From assembly GCA_964457685.1 (NCBI GenBank), contig CAYWFS010000065.1:1-7205 (forward strand): a stretch of 7,205 nucleotides of DNA, in the 5' to 3' direction. The notes under the pieces are model-generated. The model was not told the origin of the DNA and made no database searches. It worked only from the letters and a program-made list of their open reading frames with translations. Position numbers and translations under genes: made by a program. Source of the stretch: UMGS1696 sp964457685. Its GTDB lineage: Bacteria; Bacillota; Clostridia; Oscillospirales; CAG-272. Positions 6,381 to 7,205 of this stretch are shown in pieces (position 1 is the first letter of the stretch; each line of letters starts with the position of its first letter).

Positions 6381-6408
6381 AAAATAAGTTTTTATTTTCA
6401 TTTGGAGG
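6381..6408 (+). promoter_or_regulatory. AT hairpin next to a strong ribosome binding site in the PA-protein leader
   Basis: AAAATAA (6381-6387) pairs with TTATTTT (6392-6398) around GTTT. Six nt further is GGAGG (6404-6408), 6 nt before the ATG at 6415, an ideal SD. The A-U-only stem is weak; it would mostly keep the SD exposed or protect the 5' end and does not sequester the SD. Confidence 0.5.
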
Positions 6409-6414
6409 ACAAAA

Positions 6415-7205
6415 ATGAAAAAGTTCTTTAGCGTACTTCTCGCAGGCGTTCTCGTTGCAGCATCTGCCATCTCCGCAAGTGCTTATGCAAGCCTTTATAC
6501 TTACGACTCATCCGACGAAGAATATTGGGATGCCGCTCTCGGTATGCTCGATAAGGAAGGCACAAAATACTTCTGGACAGAAGACGGTGCAGCCGCTTAT
6601 TGGAATGTTGCCGTTAACACAGACACAAGCACAGAAATGGAAGGCACAGATATTACAAGCCTTGAATCCGCTTGGTATGAAGTAGTATTCTGCGGACTCG
6701 GTTCTACAGAAGATGAATTCCCCGATGACATCGACGATAAGATTGCGTTCGTTCTCCGTGGTGACTCCACATTCACACTTAAGTCCGAAAATTCCGCTAA
6801 TGCCGGTGCTGTTGCTTGTATCGTAGGTAACAACTGCCGTCCTGATGAAGCAGTAGACGAAGAAGGCGTAGTTACAGGTACTTACGAAAACGGTAATATG
6901 TCCGTTGATTACGAAACACTTCCTATGTGTAAGTTCTCCTCCGATGCATCCGTTAAGCTCGTTGCCGAAATGACAGGTACAAGTGTTGCGGATACAGTTG
7001 CGGCTCTTACAGAACTTGCAGGCGGTGCTACATCCACATCTCTCACAGCTACACAGTCCACATGGCTCTACTTCGGTACATACGAAGAATACATCGCTAA
7101 CGCTACTCGTACAGAAGAAAACACATTCGGTGGTTCTACAACAACAGCTGCAACAGAAGAAGTAGCAGAAGAAGCTACAACAGAAGAAGTTGCTACTGTT
7201 GAAGA
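6415..7205 (+). CDS. Secreted protein with protease-associated (PA) domain, 3' truncated by window
   Basis: Open from ATG 6415 to the right edge (263 codons plus 2 nt), with no stop seen. Residues 1-23 form a classical Sec signal peptide (MKK, a hydrophobic core, then ASA), with cleavage likely after A23 or A25. No lipobox cysteine is present. Residues about 103-178 match a PA domain: DKIAFVLRGDSTFTLKSENS starts at 108, and AGAVACIVGNN and LPMCKFSSDASVKLV follow. PA domains are lids or substrate-binding modules, often in secreted subtilases and M28 peptidases, but no protease domain is visible. Cysteines at 93, 135, 141 and 172 could form disulfides. From about residue 243 it becomes Thr/Glu/Ala-rich, like a wall-spanning linker, so more domains or an anchor may follow. 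It has its own promoter, strong SD and codon bias (Arg only CGT, Leu only CTC/CTT), suggesting abundant expression. Function unknown. Confidence 0.8.
   Translation, partial: MKKFFSVLLAGVLVAASAISASAYASLYTYDSSDEEYWDAALGMLDKEGTKYFWTEDGAAAYWNVAVNTDTSTEMEGTDITSLESAWYEVVFCGLGSTEDEFPDDIDDKIAFVLRGDSTFTLKSENSANAGAVACIVGNNCRPDEAVDEEGVVTGTYENGNMSVDYETLPMCKFSSDASVKLVAEMTGTSVADTVAALTELAGGATSTSLTATQSTWLYFGTYEEYIANATRTEENTFGGSTTTAATEEVAEEATTEEVATVE

Overview
The window reads as chromosomal DNA of a low-to-mid GC Gram-positive anaerobe, most likely a gut clostridium of the Ruminococcaceae/Oscillospiraceae type. This rests on gene order (rimP-nusA-ylxR-ylxQ-infB is the Firmicutes arrangement), a short NusA without C-terminal acidic repeats, strong AGGAGG-type ribosome binding sites, TTG/TATAAT promoters with TGN extension, and codon habits (ACA, TCC, CTC/CTT, CGT, AGA). 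The taxonomic call is inference; there is no rRNA or other marker to confirm it.

Layout: (1) positions 1-858 hold the C-terminal two thirds or so of a membrane permease of the SLC13/ArsB-like ion transporter superfamily, cut by the left edge. (2) 859-1026 is an intergenic region with a strong promoter (920-948) and a leader hairpin (976-1005). (3) 1027-6179 is one tightly packed operon: rimP (30S maturation), nusA (transcription elongation/termination/antitermination), ylxR/rnpM (RNase P modulator), ylxQ (L7Ae-type RNA-binding protein, overlapping ylxR by 8 nt and starting with GTG) and infB (initiation factor IF-2). (4) An intrinsic terminator directly after infB (6195-6245) closes the operon, so the usual next gene rbfA is not there. 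(5) 6246-6414 has small palindromes, an AT-only inverted repeat and a second strong promoter (6295-6323). (6) 6415 to the right edge is a secreted protein with a signal peptide and a protease-associated (PA) domain, still open at the edge.

The operon couples transcription (NusA) to ribosome assembly and translation start (RimP, IF-2, YlxQ), with an RNA-processing modulator (YlxR) in between. The least ordinary parts are the IF-2 N-terminal extension (a 68-residue Ala/Glu/Lys octad array followed by a Gln/Asn/Arg/Gly-rich disordered stretch, with a candidate internal start exactly at their junction), the hairpin in the rimP leader, which could be a NusA-responsive attenuator, and the highly codon-biased PA-domain secreted protein. 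I see no CRISPR array, tRNA, rRNA, insertion sequence or defence system, and no convincing wholly novel system.
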